Positions 54,456 through 62,658 of a DNA stretch of 64,000 nucleotides are shown here, piece after piece. Location: positions 2,425,001-2,489,000 of the forward strand of contig NZ_CP040813.1 of the NCBI RefSeq assembly GCF_009498295.1. Direction: 5' to 3'. This DNA comes from Oceanihabitans sp. IOP_32 (GTDB taxonomy: Bacteria; Bacteroidota; Bacteroidia; Flavobacteriales; Flavobacteriaceae). The position numbers were made by a program, and so were the translations under genes. The notes below the pieces were generated by a model. That model worked only from the letters and a program-made list of their open reading frames with translations. It was not told where the DNA came from and made no database searches. Position 1 is the first letter of the stretch; the number at the start of each line of letters is the position of its first letter.

Positions 54456-55448
54456 TTAACGGCTTAACGCTATGAGTTTATCTAAACTGTTTTTTGCTTT
54501 TCCAGAAAGCAGCGATTCTTTTGCCAGCTCGAACCCTTCTTTATGACTTATTTGTTTTGTGGTGGCGATCGCTAAACCGGCATTGGCAAAAACAACATTG
54601 TTTTGTGCTTCAGTGCCTTTGCCGCTAATTATGTTTATAAATATTTTTGCAGCATCATCAATGGTGTTTCCTCCAAATATAGCGTCTTCTTGTATGGTTG
54701 CTACACCTAACTCTTCCGGTGCAAATAAGGTTTCCGATTGGTTAGAGATCACTTTGGTTTTTCCGGTGAGCGATATTTCATCATAGCCATCTAGAGCGTG
54801 TACAATGCTGTAGTTTTTATCTGTTTGCTGGTATAAATAGCCATATAAACGTTGTAACTCCAAATTAAAAACACCGACTACTTGGTTTTTAGGAAACGAC
54901 GGATTTACCATAGGCCCCAACATATTAAAAAATGTTTTCACCCCTAATTCACGACGTATTGGCGCTACGTTTTTCATGGCTGGATGAAATAATGGTGCAT
55001 GCAAAATGCAAATGCCTGCTTTATCGATAGTCTGTTTTAAGAAATCTTCGTCGCTAGAGAATTTAATGCCCAAATGTTCCATAACGTTTGATGAGCCGCA
55101 GGCAGAAGATACACCATAATTACCGTGTTTTGCTACTTTAATACCTGCCCCCGCAGCTACAAAAGAAGATAGTGTTGAGATGTTAAAGGTGTCTTTTCCG
55201 TCGCCTCCAGTACCGCATAAATCTATCGCATTAAAATCTTTTAAATCGATGGGGATACATAGTTCTAAAAGGGCCGCTCTAAAACCTTGAAGCTCTTCAA
55301 GTGTGATACTTCGCATCATGAAAACAGTAAGAAATGAAGCGATTTGGCTTTGGTTATACAAACCGTTAGATATGTTTACCAAAACTTGTTTAGCTTCTTC
55401 GCTAGAGATGTTTTCGTGGTTTATTAATCTATTTAGTAGTTGTTTCAT
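54456..55448 (-). CDS. trpD: Anthranilate phosphoribosyltransferase
   Basis: 330 residues. LCGTGGDGKDTFNISTLSSF is the diphosphate-binding signature, KHGNYGVSSACGSSNVMEHL follows, and FFNMLGPMVNPSFPKNQVVG is the third block. Adds phosphoribose to anthranilate. Not fused to trpG. Confidence 0.97.
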   Translation of the reverse strand: MKQLLNRLINHENISSEEAKQVLVNISNGLYNQSQIASFLTVFMMRSITLEELQGFRAALLELCIPIDLKDFNAIDLCGTGGDGKDTFNISTLSSFVAAGAGIKVAKHGNYGVSSACGSSNVMEHLGIKFSSDEDFLKQTIDKAGICILHAPLFHPAMKNVAPIRRELGVKTFFNMLGPMVNPSFPKNQVVGVFNLELQRLYGYLYQQTDKNYSIVHALDGYDEISLTGKTKVISNQSETLFAPEELGVATIQEDAIFGGNTIDDAAKIFINIISGKGTEAQNNVVFANAGLAIATTKQISHKEGFELAKESLLSGKAKNSLDKLIALSR

Positions 55449-55469
55449 AAATAAAACTATATTTTCATT

Positions 55470-55487
55470 GCCTCGAAGGAGGGAATC
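55470..55487. repeat. Short repeat between trpD and trpG
   Basis: GCCTCGAAGGAGGGAATC, second copy of the element seen at 51023. Confidence 0.65.
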
Positions 55488-55541
55488 TTAATATTTTTAG
55501 ATTCAATTTGTAATAGATTCCCATCTTAATGGGAATAAAAA

Positions 55542-56105
55542 TTAATTGTCTATCCAATTTTTAAGCATTTGTTTTCCGTTTGGCGTCAATACCGATTCTG
55601 GATGGTATTGCACGCCTTTTACATCGAATATTCTGTGTCTTAACGACATGATTTGTCCGTTTTCATCAAAAGAAGTGGCTTCTAAACTATCTGGTAAGTT
55701 GGGGTGGACCACCCATGAGTGGTAACGGCCAACTTCTATATTTTTCTCTAAACCATCGAATAGAGATTCATCATCTACAGTAATGGTTGTTTTTGTGGAA
55801 ACACCGTGATATACATCGTCTAAATTAATAAGCGCACCTCCAAATACTTCGGCAATGGCTTGTTGCCCTAAACACACGCCCAAGATGCTTTTAGTTGGGG
55901 CGTATTTTTCTATAATCGGTTTTAGTAAACCAGCCTCGTCTGGAATGCCTGGACCTGGTGATAGCAGTATTTTGTGAAAAGGTTCAACCTCTTCTAGGGT
56001 TAATTTGTCGTTTCTAATTACGGTAACATCACAGTTTAAATCTTCTAAGTAATGAACAAGATTGTATGTAAAACTATCGTAATTATCTATTACTAATACT
56101 CTCAT
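55542..56105 (-). CDS. trpG: Anthranilate synthase component II (glutamine amidotransferase)
   Basis: 187 residues. NYDSFTYNLVHYLEDL at the start, PGPGIPDEAG, the nucleophile Cys in GVCLGQQAIAEVFGG, and the His/Glu in QYHPESVLTP complete a class I amidotransferase triad. Supplies ammonia to TrpE. Upstream, a perfect palindrome fills part of the gap to trpE. Confidence 0.97.
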   Translation of the reverse strand: MRVLVIDNYDSFTYNLVHYLEDLNCDVTVIRNDKLTLEEVEPFHKILLSPGPGIPDEAGLLKPIIEKYAPTKSILGVCLGQQAIAEVFGGALINLDDVYHGVSTKTTITVDDESLFDGLEKNIEVGRYHSWVVHPNLPDSLEATSFDENGQIMSLRHRIFDVKGVQYHPESVLTPNGKQMLKNWIDN

Positions 56106-56121
56106 AAAGTTTTATTTTTTG

Positions 56122-56139
56122 TTTCCGCGAATGCGGAAA
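56122..56139. repeat. Short palindromic repeat between trpG and trpE
   Basis: TTTCCGC-GAAT-GCGGAAA, perfect 7-bp arms; same family as 51356-51373. Confidence 0.75.
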
Positions 56140-56188
56140 TCTTTTTAAATCATTCTTTTATTTCAAAAACAGCTTCAACTTTCTAACT

Positions 56189-57586
56189 CTATATGTCTTC
56201 AGCCAATTTAATAGCATGCGTTAGCGCGCCTAGTTTATTATATACTTCTTGTAATTCGTTTTCTGGATTCGATTTAGAGACTACTCCCGCACCGGCCTGC
56301 CAATGCAGATGGTGGTTTTTACTTAAAAAGGTTCGAATCATTATGGCGTGATTAAAATTGCCGTTAAAATCCATAAAACCAATAGCACCGCCATAAAAAC
56401 CTCGACTTGTTTTTTCGTATTGCTCAATAAGTTGCATGGCACGATGTTTTGGCGCTCCGCTTAACGTACCTGCAGGAAAGGTATCTGCAACAACCTGCAT
56501 GGTTGAGGTGTCTTTATGTTTTTGCCCCGTAACCTTACTTACCAAATGGATCACGTGCGAAAAAAACTGAACTTCGCGGTAAGTGTCTACGGTGACTTGA
56601 CTTCCGTTGCGGCTTAAGTCGTTTCTTGCTAAATCTACTAGCATGACGTGTTCGGCATTTTCTTTATCGTCTTTGGCCAATTGTTTGGCTAATTCGGCAT
56701 CTTTTAAATCGTTTCCTGTACGTTTAAAGGTGCCTGCAATGGGATGTATTTCGGCTTTGCCGTCACTTACAATAAGTTGGGCTTCGGGCGAGCTACCAAA
56801 TATTTTAAAGTTGCCGTAATCGAAATAAAACAGATAAGGCGAGGGGTTTATGCTGCGTAAAGCACGATATACATTAAACTCGTCGCCTTTAAAGGCTTGA
56901 GTGAAGCTTTTTGAAAGAACCAATTGAAACACATCACCGCGGGCACAATGTTTTTTGGCCAATTCTACATTTTTTTTAAAGGCGTTGTCGGTTAAATTGG
57001 ATGTTAGACTTCCTTTAGATTCAAAATTATAGGAGGCAAAATTTTTCGATTTTATGAGGTGGAAAATAGCATCAATATTACTCTCCTTATTAAAACAATG
57101 TGCAAAAATATAGGCCTCATTTTTAAAGTGATTTATCGCAATAATATTTTGATAAACTGCGTAATAAACATCGGGAATTTGTATGGCGTTTTCTTTTTTT
57201 GAAATTGTCACATCTTCAAAATATCTAACCGCATCGTAAGCCATATAACCAAATATGCCATTATTTATAAATTTAAAATCTTCGTTTGAATCGACTTTAA
57301 ACTGTTTTGTGAATTGATGAATTTCATCAGAAACACAAACCGTGTCATCGATATTTTTGGACTTAGAACTGCCATCGGGAAACGTTTGAGAAATCGTTTC
57401 ATTTTCTACCTTAATAGAGGCTATAGGGTTAAAGCAGATATACGAAAAACTGTTATCGTTGGCATGATAATCGCTACTTTCTAACAAAATACTGTTGGGG
57501 TATTTATCTCTAATTTTAAGATAAATACTTACCGGCGTAATGGTATCTGCCAATATTTTTTTATGATGTGTGGTGAGTTGATACAT
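56189..57586 (-). CDS. trpE: Anthranilate synthase component I
   Basis: 465 residues. Chorismate to anthranilate. ILLESSD near residue 35 is the LLES motif that binds tryptophan for feedback inhibition. The chorismate-binding half includes FQLVLSKSF, SPSPYLFYF-like NPSPYLFYFDYG, PIAGTFKRTG, DLARNDLSRNG and AGTLSGAPKHRAM. The gene is preceded by an attenuator and a Trp leader peptide, so control acts on both enzyme and transcript. Confidence 0.98.
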   Translation of the reverse strand: MYQLTTHHKKILADTITPVSIYLKIRDKYPNSILLESSDYHANDNSFSYICFNPIASIKVENETISQTFPDGSSKSKNIDDTVCVSDEIHQFTKQFKVDSNEDFKFINNGIFGYMAYDAVRYFEDVTISKKENAIQIPDVYYAVYQNIIAINHFKNEAYIFAHCFNKESNIDAIFHLIKSKNFASYNFESKGSLTSNLTDNAFKKNVELAKKHCARGDVFQLVLSKSFTQAFKGDEFNVYRALRSINPSPYLFYFDYGNFKIFGSSPEAQLIVSDGKAEIHPIAGTFKRTGNDLKDAELAKQLAKDDKENAEHVMLVDLARNDLSRNGSQVTVDTYREVQFFSHVIHLVSKVTGQKHKDTSTMQVVADTFPAGTLSGAPKHRAMQLIEQYEKTSRGFYGGAIGFMDFNGNFNHAIMIRTFLSKNHHLHWQAGAGVVSKSNPENELQEVYNKLGALTHAIKLAEDI

Positions 57587-57598
57587 ATTTTAAATTAA

Positions 57599-57628
57599 AA
57601 AAGGCTTGTCGTGAATGACAAGCCTTTT
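57599..57628 (-). terminator. Attenuator terminator in the trp leader
   Basis: On the transcript, AAAAGGCTTGTC, a 6-base loop and GACAAGCCTTTT, then more T, forming a 12-bp stem with T-tail. It ends only about a dozen bases before the trpE ATG and lies downstream of the leader peptide. A terminator here can only control entry into the operon. Confidence 0.92.
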
Positions 57629-57665
57629 GGATATTTTATAAGTTTTAAATATACGAGGAGCTACT

Positions 57666-57722
57666 TCACGAACGTAAGTTTGAAAAGTTCCACCACCAAG
57701 TATTATTTAAAATTGTGTTCAT
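57666..57722 (-). CDS. trpL: trp operon leader peptide
   Basis: 18 codons on the minus strand: MNTILNNTWWWNFSNLRS then TGA. Three consecutive Trp codons lie at 57690-57698. It follows the promoter by about 17 bases and precedes the terminator hairpin by 37 bases. This is the arrangement of classical leader-peptide attenuation: ribosomes stall at the Trp codons when charged tRNA-Trp is low, preventing the terminator from forming. The antiterminator partner could not be fixed by eye. Confidence 0.9.
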   Translation of the reverse strand: MNTILNNTWWWNFSNLRS

Positions 57723-57739
57723 AATTTCTTTTATGTTGT

Positions 57740-57770
57740 CAAATATAGAAATGAAATTAATAGTACACAA
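57740..57770 (-). promoter_or_regulatory. Promoter of the trp operon
   Basis: On the minus strand TTG (57768-57770), a spacer of exactly 20 bases, and TATATTTG (57740-57747): a perfect Bacteroidota promoter. The start point should be near 57733, giving a leader of about 147 bases before trpE. Confidence 0.8.
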
Positions 57771-57845
57771 AACTTTAAATAACTTTTTTTAGTAATAATT
57801 TTAGAACTGCATTATCTCTAACAAAAATTGATTAATTTTATGTTT

Positions 57846-58385
57846 ATGAAACTAAAAGCATTAATTATTGCCGTAGTATTAATTTCCAGTTGCAATACTA
57901 AAAATAAGAATATTGAGAGTTTAACTGAAAGTAACAAAGCCCAGGTAGTTAAAAATACCGCATATCAAGATTTAGAAGTTTTCGATTTTAAAGGTTTTGA
58001 GAAATTTTTAAATCGAAAAGACGACAAAATATACGTGATAAATTTTTGGGCCACCTGGTGTGCACCTTGCATAAAGGAACTACCATATTTTGAGCTCATA
58101 AACACAGAATATGGCGATAAAAACGTGGAAGTCATTTTGGTAAGCCTAGATTTTCCGCATTTATACGAATCTAAATTAAAGCCATTTATAAAGGAGAATC
58201 AATTGCACTCTAAAGTCATCGCTTTAGACGATGCCGATATGAATTCATGGATTCCTAAAGTGGATAAAAGTTGGTCTGGATCTATTCCCGCAACCCTTAT
58301 TTATAAAAAGGATATGCGTAAATTTTTCGAACAAGCATTCGATTACAAAACACTTAAAGCAGAAGTTGCTAAATTCTTAAAATAA
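57846..58385 (+). CDS. TlpA-like thioredoxin-fold lipoprotein
   Basis: 179 residues from ATG 57846, chosen because it gives a compact lipoprotein signal (LKALIIAVVLISSC, lipobox Cys16); ATG 57840 and TTG 57828 are in frame too. Thioredoxin domain with FWATWCAPCIKELP (Cys72, Cys75) and cis-Pro region GSIPATLIY. Probably a periplasmic disulfide reductant for cytochrome or lipoprotein maturation. Divergent from the trp operon; five bases before the next thioredoxin gene. Confidence 0.9.
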   Translation: MKLKALIIAVVLISSCNTKNKNIESLTESNKAQVVKNTAYQDLEVFDFKGFEKFLNRKDDKIYVINFWATWCAPCIKELPYFELINTEYGDKNVEVILVSLDFPHLYESKLKPFIKENQLHSKVIALDDADMNSWIPKVDKSWSGSIPATLIYKKDMRKFFEQAFDYKTLKAEVAKFLK

Positions 58386-58390
58386 AAATT

Positions 58391-59011
58391 ATGAGAAAAA
58401 GTATAAGTATTATAGTTTTAACAGTTACAGTTGCTTTTCTTACCGCGTTTTCAGTAGCTAATGTAAAACCTAACAAAGGCTATAGAATAGGAGATGTGGT
58501 TGAAGATTTTTCACTTCAAAATATAGATGGGGCGATGGTCTCGCTTGCAGATTACAAAAAGGCTAAGGGTTTTATTATTATTTTTACTTGCAATACTTGC
58601 CCGTATGCCGTGATGTACGAAGATAGAATTATAGCCTTAAACAAAAAATATGCACACAAGGGATATCCTGTAATTGCTATTATGCCTAATAATACCAGCT
58701 TAATGCCCGGAGATAGTTTTGATGCTATGAAGCAAAGAGCTCTAGATAAAGGTTTTACATTTCCGTATTTAATCGATTCTGAGCAGAAGGTCTACCCTAA
58801 GTTTGGAGCCACAAAAACACCTCATGTGTTTATTTTACAAAATAGAGATCAAGGACATACCCTTGAGTATATTGGAGCCATTGATGATAATTATAAGGAT
58901 GCCAGAGCTGTAAAAATTAAATATGTTGAAAATGCTGTTGATGCTTTACTGGAAGGAAAAGCCGTTAAAACGACCGAAACCAAAGCTATTGGATGTTCAA
59001 TAAAAGTGTAG
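58391..59011 (+). CDS. Exported redoxin-family protein
   Basis: 206 residues. Signal sequence SIIVLTVTVAFLTAFSVA, then an AhpC/TSA-like thioredoxin fold: IGDVVEDFSLQNIDGAMVSL, IIFTCNTCPYAVMYEDRI with Cys67/Cys70 as a CNTC pair, and FGATKTPHVFILQ with the cis-Pro. The spacing resembles thioredoxin-like peroxidases, but the catalytic Cys environment is that of a thiol-disulfide oxidoreductase. Likely co-transcribed with the lipoprotein. Confidence 0.88.
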   Translation: MRKSISIIVLTVTVAFLTAFSVANVKPNKGYRIGDVVEDFSLQNIDGAMVSLADYKKAKGFIIIFTCNTCPYAVMYEDRIIALNKKYAHKGYPVIAIMPNNTSLMPGDSFDAMKQRALDKGFTFPYLIDSEQKVYPKFGATKTPHVFILQNRDQGHTLEYIGAIDDNYKDARAVKIKYVENAVDALLEGKAVKTTETKAIGCSIKV

Positions 59012-59079
59012 TTTTTTTAAATAAACTACAATTATGAATGAGATAAGCTGTTTTTTTAATTCTTATTTAAACGAAAATA

Positions 59080-59103
59080 TTAAATTTGTAACTACAAATT
59101 TAA
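59080..59103 (+). promoter_or_regulatory. Promoter -7 box within an 11-bp inverted repeat
   Basis: TTAAATTTGTA-AC-TACAAATTTAA is a perfect dyad. Its left arm contains TAAATTTG (59081-59088), a match to the -7 consensus. It ends 9 bases before the rhodanese ATG. The overlap of dyad and -7 box is what an operator for a dimeric repressor looks like. Confidence 0.5.
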
Positions 59104-59112
59104 ATTTAAAAA

Positions 59113-59430
59113 ATGGAAAATTTAAGTCAAGAAAAATGGGTGTCGCAAATCGAAGAAGATAAAGACGCGGTTATTATTGATGTAAGAACAGAAGACGAGG
59201 TAGCAGAGGGTATAATAGAAAATGCGATACATATTGATATTCATGGGGGGCAAGATTTTATTGATAAATTAGAGGCTTTAGATAAAAGTAAAAATTTTTA
59301 TGTGTATTGTAGGTCTGGTAATAGAAGCGGGCAAGCCTGTAGCATTATGGTTCAACTAGGTTTTGTTAGGGCTTACAATCTTGAAGGTGGTATATTAGAG
59401 TGGGAAGGCAACCTTGTTGATTTAGACTAA
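59113..59430 (+). CDS. Rhodanese-like protein, cytoplasmic
   Basis: 105 residues. VIIDVRTEDEVAEGIIENAI at the N-terminal half, then YVYCRSGNRSGQACSIM with the active Cys66 in a CRSGNRS loop, and GFVRAYNLEGGILEWEG. No signal. Nine bases before the lipoprotein rhodanese, so the same sulfur-transfer unit probably has a cytoplasmic and an exported part. Confidence 0.9.
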   Translation: MENLSQEKWVSQIEEDKDAVIIDVRTEDEVAEGIIENAIHIDIHGGQDFIDKLEALDKSKNFYVYCRSGNRSGQACSIMVQLGFVRAYNLEGGILEWEGNLVDLD

Positions 59431-59439
59431 GGTATAAAA

Positions 59440-59835
59440 ATGAAAAAGGTATTACTTTTAATCGTTTTTTTTGGAGTTGGGTTTTACAGTTGTAATAAGT
59501 CGGCAAAAAGTGATGCGAAATTGTTGTCGCCAGCAGAATTGCAATTGCTTATGCAACAAGAGGGTGTTCAATTAATTGATTTACGTACACCAAAAGAGTT
59601 TCAATCGGGTTTTATCGAAAATGCTCAAAATATAGATTTTTTGTCCCCAACTTTCGAGCAAGAGTTATTAAAACTGGATAAAAATAAACCTTTAATTTTA
59701 TATTGTCGCTCGGGGAGACGAAGCGCTAAAAGTTATAAGAAATGGTTTCAAGCGGGGTTTACAGAAATATACGATTTAGAAGGCGGCATTGTTAAATGGC
59801 GAAACGGTGGGTTTTTAATAAAAAACACACCGTGA
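59440..59835 (+). CDS. Rhodanese-like lipoprotein
   Basis: 131 residues. Lipoprotein signal VLLLIVFFGVGFYSC (Cys18), then a rhodanese domain with LIDLRTPKEFQSGFIENAQN and LILYCRSGRRSAKSYKKW (Cys89). It ends IVKWRNGGF. A surface-tethered persulfide carrier, probably co-transcribed with the preceding cytoplasmic rhodanese. No substrate evident. Confidence 0.9.
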   Translation: MKKVLLLIVFFGVGFYSCNKSAKSDAKLLSPAELQLLMQQEGVQLIDLRTPKEFQSGFIENAQNIDFLSPTFEQELLKLDKNKPLILYCRSGRRSAKSYKKWFQAGFTEIYDLEGGIVKWRNGGFLIKNTP

Positions 59836-59988
59836 ATATTATTGCAGTATACGGCTAAGTTGTTTTAAATTTAAGAGAATATCCATAATAGGTTTTGTTG
59901 AGTACATACTAAAACCATCAGCTAAGAGTGGAGTTCGAATTTAAAAAAACAAACCGCATTTTTTATCGTTTAGTTTTGCCTGTTTTCG

Positions 59989-60258
59989 TTATTTCTTAGA
60001 TTGTATTTCAGGTTCTTCTTGCGAAACTTCAATAGGAATATTGTTTTGATCCGCAGCTACAATTTCTTTGTTTTCTGTTAAAGATAGGTCTGAATCACGG
60101 TTGTTTTTTCGCAAATTTACCGAATCTCCAATAGTTTGTTTTTTAATTTCTATATTCTTTTTGTTAAGAAAACTAAAGTTTATCGGACTGTAGTAATTGC
60201 AAATAAAAAGGCTTAAGCTTAATACAATTGCAGCTATAATTTTGGCTAAAAATGTCAT
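59989..60258 (-). CDS. Hypothetical small membrane-anchored protein
   Basis: 89 residues. The membrane helix IIAAIVLSLSLFICNYYSPI is followed by a charged tail with LNKKNIEIKKQTIGDSVNLR and ending EPEIQSKK. Not recognised. It follows the PspC gene by 54 bases on the same strand and may belong to the same envelope operon. The single ATG start is plausible. Confidence 0.55.
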   Translation of the reverse strand: MTFLAKIIAAIVLSLSLFICNYYSPINFSFLNKKNIEIKKQTIGDSVNLRKNNRDSDLSLTENKEIVAADQNNIPIEVSQEEPEIQSKK

Positions 60259-60312
60259 AATATTATTTTAATTATCGAATTAATGCGAGTTTTTTTTCGA
60301 AGTTGAATCGAC

Positions 60313-62121
60313 TTAGTTGTTTTTCGATTTTATCGAAATACCGTCTTCGTCGATACTAACTTTAACGTCGTTACTATTGGCCTTTATTCCCGTATTGTCA
60401 ATTTTTAAATGCGCGCTATCTACGGTAATTTGTATACCTTGTTCATTTAGTTTTAGCTTAGAGTTTTCATCATTTAAATCAATATTTATATCGAAATCCT
60501 TTTCTACAAGACAGTCTAAACACTCAATATCGTCGTTTAAAATTTTTAGATACTGGTTATTGTCATTATAGGTTATAAGTGTTCCTTTATGATTGGTATA
60601 GTAAAAAAAGGTCTTAGAATTCTCGTTACATTTTATTACGGATCCTTCAGGTAAAAACAAGGTGATTTCTATATCTTGATCACTATATTTATCATCATAA
60701 TTTATCGTAAAAAACGAATCTAGAAGCAAGACATTATTTTTTAGATCATAATTATAATTTATGTTTTTAGCACGGCTAATGGCTTTGGCATAATCTCTGC
60801 CGTTGGCACTTTTATTAATAGCTATTTTAGCCAGCGAATCGGTTGTTGATTTTACAATAATGCTAATATCGGATGCATAAATAGTTTTGTTTCCGTGCTC
60901 GTCGCGAATAAGTTTAAAGGATTCATTTTGTCTATTATTAGCATTTTTATATAAATCGTTGCCTAGCATTTTTAAATGAAGCGTATCGTTTCTTGTAATT
61001 TGTAATGTTTTCTCTTCAATAATACGCTCATCAAAAGCGTGTTCACTAGCTTGTCTAATGCCTACAATAACCAATCCTATAATAGAAATTAGCCAGACAC
61101 CCAACAAGGTGAATTTTGCAATGTTTCCTATAGATTTTAAATTGTTTATTAAAATTTTCAGGCCTAAATAAAACACGAAAAAGAATGGTACACCTACAGC
61201 AAAAAAGGTTAACAAAGATACGAGCCAAATAGGAGTATTTCCAGCATTTACAATATTAACAATATCAATACCAGGTAAGTGAAAAAGGTCTACAACCCCT
61301 AAAGATAATAGAGTAATTATTAACGCGATAAGTGTCGATGCGCCAACAATCATTAAAATCACCCCAATAAATTTGGCAAATATTTTAAAGAAAAACATTA
61401 TAATATCTCCAATCGTATCGAAGAAACTTTTAGATGACGATTTAATTTTTTTTCCCTGTTTTTCAAAATCAACTTTTTTAGCAGCATCAGAAATAGAATC
61501 TGAAACGGTTTTCGCAGCGGCACCAACATGATCTGATACGTTTTCAAAACCGTCTTTAATTTTTTTTTCAATATTGCTAATGTTAACAGGTTCCCCGGTC
61601 ATCATAATTTTCTCTGCCGTAGTTTTCGCTTCAGGTACTAAAATCCAAAGTAAAAGATAGAGAAGTAGTCCGGTTCCAAAGCCAAAGATTAAAACTATCC
61701 AAGCTAAACGTATCCATGAAGCATCTATTCCAAAATAGTGACCCAATCCAGCCGATACCCCACCAACATAAGAGTTATCAGGATCTCTAAATAGCTTTTT
61801 AGAAGTTCTTGTTTTTTTCTTATTTGCAGCTTGTGGTTCGTCATCAAAAATGGCATCATCTACCAAGTAATCTTCAGGTTGTCCCATAATGGCGATCACT
61901 TCATCGACTTCGCTCATGCCAATAACTTGCCTCTGGTCTTGTTTGCGCTCATTAAAAAGTTCGGCAATTCTAGCCTCAATGTCTGCAATAATTTCGTCTC
62001 TACCTTGAGAGTCTGTAAACGAACGTTTTATAGCCTCAAGATAGCGTTGTAGTTTTACATAGGCATCTTCATCGATATGAAAAAATAGACCTGCTAAATT
62101 TATGTTTACTGTTTTATTCAT
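60313..62121 (-). CDS. PspC-domain membrane protein
   Basis: 602 residues. Residues 1-105 are a cytoplasmic head (YVKLQRYLEAIKRSFTDSQG, then a helical region ending GQPEDYLVDDA). The PspC domain at about 110-170 includes LFRDPDNSYVGGVSAGLGHY and SWIRLAWIVLIFGFGTGLLL. Several more membrane segments follow (ILMIVGASTLIALIITLLSL, ISIIGLVIVGIRQAS region), then a beta-rich exported C-terminus of about 230 residues. Phage-shock-type envelope sensor. It overlaps the PadR gene by 8 bases. Confidence 0.9.
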   Translation of the reverse strand: MNKTVNINLAGLFFHIDEDAYVKLQRYLEAIKRSFTDSQGRDEIIADIEARIAELFNERKQDQRQVIGMSEVDEVIAIMGQPEDYLVDDAIFDDEPQAANKKKTRTSKKLFRDPDNSYVGGVSAGLGHYFGIDASWIRLAWIVLIFGFGTGLLLYLLLWILVPEAKTTAEKIMMTGEPVNISNIEKKIKDGFENVSDHVGAAAKTVSDSISDAAKKVDFEKQGKKIKSSSKSFFDTIGDIIMFFFKIFAKFIGVILMIVGASTLIALIITLLSLGVVDLFHLPGIDIVNIVNAGNTPIWLVSLLTFFAVGVPFFFVFYLGLKILINNLKSIGNIAKFTLLGVWLISIIGLVIVGIRQASEHAFDERIIEEKTLQITRNDTLHLKMLGNDLYKNANNRQNESFKLIRDEHGNKTIYASDISIIVKSTTDSLAKIAINKSANGRDYAKAISRAKNINYNYDLKNNVLLLDSFFTINYDDKYSDQDIEITLFLPEGSVIKCNENSKTFFYYTNHKGTLITYNDNNQYLKILNDDIECLDCLVEKDFDINIDLNDENSKLKLNEQGIQITVDSAHLKIDNTGIKANSNDVKVSIDEDGISIKSKNN

Positions 62122-62458
62122 TTTCTGTTGTTTTTTGGCTTGTTACAATGGTTACAGCGTTGTGTAATTCGTTCCAGGTGGTGTTTAATTCCTTTAAAAA
62201 TAATTTACCTTTATCGGTTAATCCGTAATATTTTCGTGGTGGGCCAGAGGTCGATTCTTCCCATCTGTAATGCAATAGACCTGCATTTTTAAGTCTAGTT
62301 AACAAAGGGTAAATAGTGCCTTCTACAACAAGCAATTTGGCGTTTTTTAAAGTGTTTAAAATTTCTGCAACATAGGCATCGTCGTCTTTTAAAACCGACA
62401 ATATGCAGAATTCTAAAACGCCTTTACGCATTTGTGCTTTTGTGTTTTCTATCTTCAT
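62114..62458 (-). CDS. PadR-family transcriptional regulator
   Basis: 114 residues. Winged helix: MRKGVLEFCILSVLKDDDAY, VVEGTIYPLLTRLKNAGLLH, and GPPRKYYGLTDKGKLFLKEL, the standard PadR pattern. It overlaps the PspC gene by 8 bases, so the two are coupled. In Bacteroidota a PadR regulator commonly precedes a PspC protein and probably represses its own operon. Confidence 0.93.
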   Translation of the reverse strand: MKIENTKAQMRKGVLEFCILSVLKDDDAYVAEILNTLKNAKLLVVEGTIYPLLTRLKNAGLLHYRWEESTSGPPRKYYGLTDKGKLFLKELNTTWNELHNAVTIVTSQKTTENE

Positions 62459-62530
62459 AATCTCATGCGTTTGATATGGTGAAACTGTTCATTTTTTTTG
62501 ATTGATGTGATGATTTTTATTGATGAATTT

Positions 62531-62652
62531 TTGGGCGTTACCACAAGGGTCGGGCTTTTCGTTGCAAGTCCTCGCTCGTGCCTCGCTGTGGGCTTTTCTC
62601 TACAATCCCTAACGCGGGCCTATTTGCTGTTTTCAGAGTTTGCGGTGTTACC
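62531..62652. repeat. GC-richer intergenic element
   Basis: Clearly richer in G+C than its flanks. It begins GGGCGTTACCACAAGGGTCG, has CTCGCTCGTGCCTCGCTG and CTACAATCCCTAACGCGGGC inside, and ends CGGTGTTACC. The GTTACCA word recurs near both ends (about 62537 and 62647). This resembles repeats common in flavobacterial genomes. Not seen elsewhere in the window. Confidence 0.5.
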
Positions 62653-62658
62653 ATAATG

